The notes under the pieces were generated by a model. The model did no database searches and was not told the origin of the DNA. It saw nothing but the letters and a program-made list of their open reading frames with translations. From NCBI GenBank assembly GCA_964450495.1, contig CAYVFU010000015.1, positions 1 to 64,000 of the forward strand: a stretch of DNA of 64,000 nucleotides, written 5' to 3'. The stretch comes from CALFUK01 sp964450495 (lineage in GTDB: Bacteria; Bacteroidota; Bacteroidia; Chitinophagales; Saprospiraceae). The translations under genes and the position numbers were made by a program. Below are positions 63,464-64,000 of this stretch, piece after piece. Every line of letters begins with the position of its first letter. Position 1 is the first letter of the stretch.

Positions 63464-64000
63464 AAAACACTGCCGAACTAGCAAGAATAAAATTTGTACC
63501 CGTATGTATCATAGAGGCATCAGGGAATACCTTTTTAAACTGCTCTCTGAAAAAAACTTTGGTTATTTTTCTGTCTTTTTCATAATCCCCTAGCATATTG
63601 TACAGAACTATGCCATCAGTAGACAATGCCTGTTTAGCTGATTGCAAAAATGATTTTGCTTTAAATTGATCTGGGATAATATCATCTAAAAATAAATCGA
63701 TGCAAATCATGTCATAAGTCTCTTCATTTAATTCCATAAAACGTAAGGCATCTGCATTAATCATTTGAATGGAGGATGTCAAATGGGGGAGAACATAATC
63801 ACTGACCATATCGATAATGACATCATCTATTTCAACAGCAGTGTAATTGAGATTTAATTTAAAATTAGTTTCTAGCATTTTGGGAATACTACCAAGGCCA
63901 AAACCTAGGATTAATATATTTGAATAATTCCACTTATCATTTTGGTATAATAGCTCAAATGCTTTATAGTAGTTGTCGTATTTATCTTCGAAAGAATAAA
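63456..64000 (-). CDS. Spermidine-synthase-like methyltransferase-fold protein, 5'-truncated by the window
   Basis: The frame stays open from the stop at 63456 to the right edge, at least 181 residues, so the apparent ATG at 63878 is internal. Upstream of it the strand encodes YDNYYKAF...NYSNILILGFGLGSIPKM, with the glycine-rich SAM/dcSAM-binding loop. AVEIDDVIIDMV (acidic ribose-binding residue), INADALRF and YDMICIDLFLDDIIP complete the Rossmann core. This is the polyamine-synthase-like fold (fused or free SpeE-like proteins). The reaction is uncertain. Confidence 0.8.
   Translation of the reverse strand, partial: YSFEDKYDNYYKAFELLYQNDKWNYSNILILGFGLGSIPKMLETNFKLNLNYTAVEIDDVIIDMVSDYVLPHLTSSIQMINADALRFMELNEETYDMICIDLFLDDIIPDQFKAKSFLQSAKQALSTDGIVLYNMLGDYEKDRKITKVFFREQFKKVFPDASMIHTGTNFILASSAVFSS

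Overview
The window reads as a chromosomal stretch of an AT-rich member of the Bacteroidota, probably a free-living marine or aquatic Saprospiria/Cytophagia-type bacterium. This is inferred from gene content and no taxonomic search was possible. The pointers are two-component propeller/Y_Y_Y and TPR histidine kinases with HisKA_3 cores, a DUF4139 protein carrying a carboxypeptidase-D-like insert that ends in a SusC-style 'DEVVVTG' motif, DUF6702, a VPS10/sortilin-like secreted propeller, lipoprotein sulfatases, an M56/BlaI pair without a beta-lactam sensor, and a near absence of strong Shine-Dalgarno sequences. A run of exactly 100 N (58006-58105) shows that this is a draft scaffold. No rRNA, tRNA, CRISPR array, insertion sequence or prophage was recognised.

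Layout. 1-5 kb: FAD-linked oxidase coupled to a small CrtO-like membrane protein, an iduronate-2-sulfatase-like lipoprotein, and a DUF4143-type ATPase behind a 32-bp tandem repeat. 5-11 kb: a long KASIII (PA3286-like) synthase, a YjbR protein, M13 and M28 secreted peptidases, and two small unknowns. 11-18 kb: DUF5009/HGSNAT-like acyltransferase with a second sulfatase, CBS protein, DUF983, DUF393 and RadA. 18-24 kb: VPS10-like propeller, a coupled pair of small unknown genes, and the DUF4139 protein. 24-33 kb: three-domain FAD/Fe-S dehydrogenase, SGNH hydrolase, class V aminotransferase, O-antigen ligase overlapping a Wzz-like protein, and a class III nucleotidyl cyclase with a C-terminal membrane anchor. 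33-37 kb: a short Coq4-motif protein followed by Mfd. 37-47 kb: a divergent propeller-kinase/NarL-regulator pair, a large secreted HExxH protein, and a YdbS/YdbT-like PH pair. 47-51 kb: beta-barrel protein, DUF6702, class C-type serine hydrolase and an SSS transporter. 51-56 kb: TPR kinase, a secreted S74-chaperone repeat protein and a NarL regulator. 56-64 kb: YtcJ-type amidohydrolase, BlaI/M56 with two operator palindromes, sugar SSS symporter and mutarotase, and a spermidine-synthase-like methyltransferase running off the right edge.

How things may work together. Sulfatases, the HGSNAT-like protein, the SSS/mutarotase pair and secreted peptidases fit a life on sulfated polysaccharides and protein. 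Each of the two two-component loci sits next to a large secreted protein. A nearly identical 16-bp palindromic element (CCC[C/G]TATTTAGGGGAT) lies 84-92 bp upstream of both secreted-protein genes in the same orientation. This is the most system-like signal in the window: a shared NarL-type regulon controlling surface or secreted proteins. Several small families of intergenic hairpins recur between genes, and one coincides with the assembly gap.
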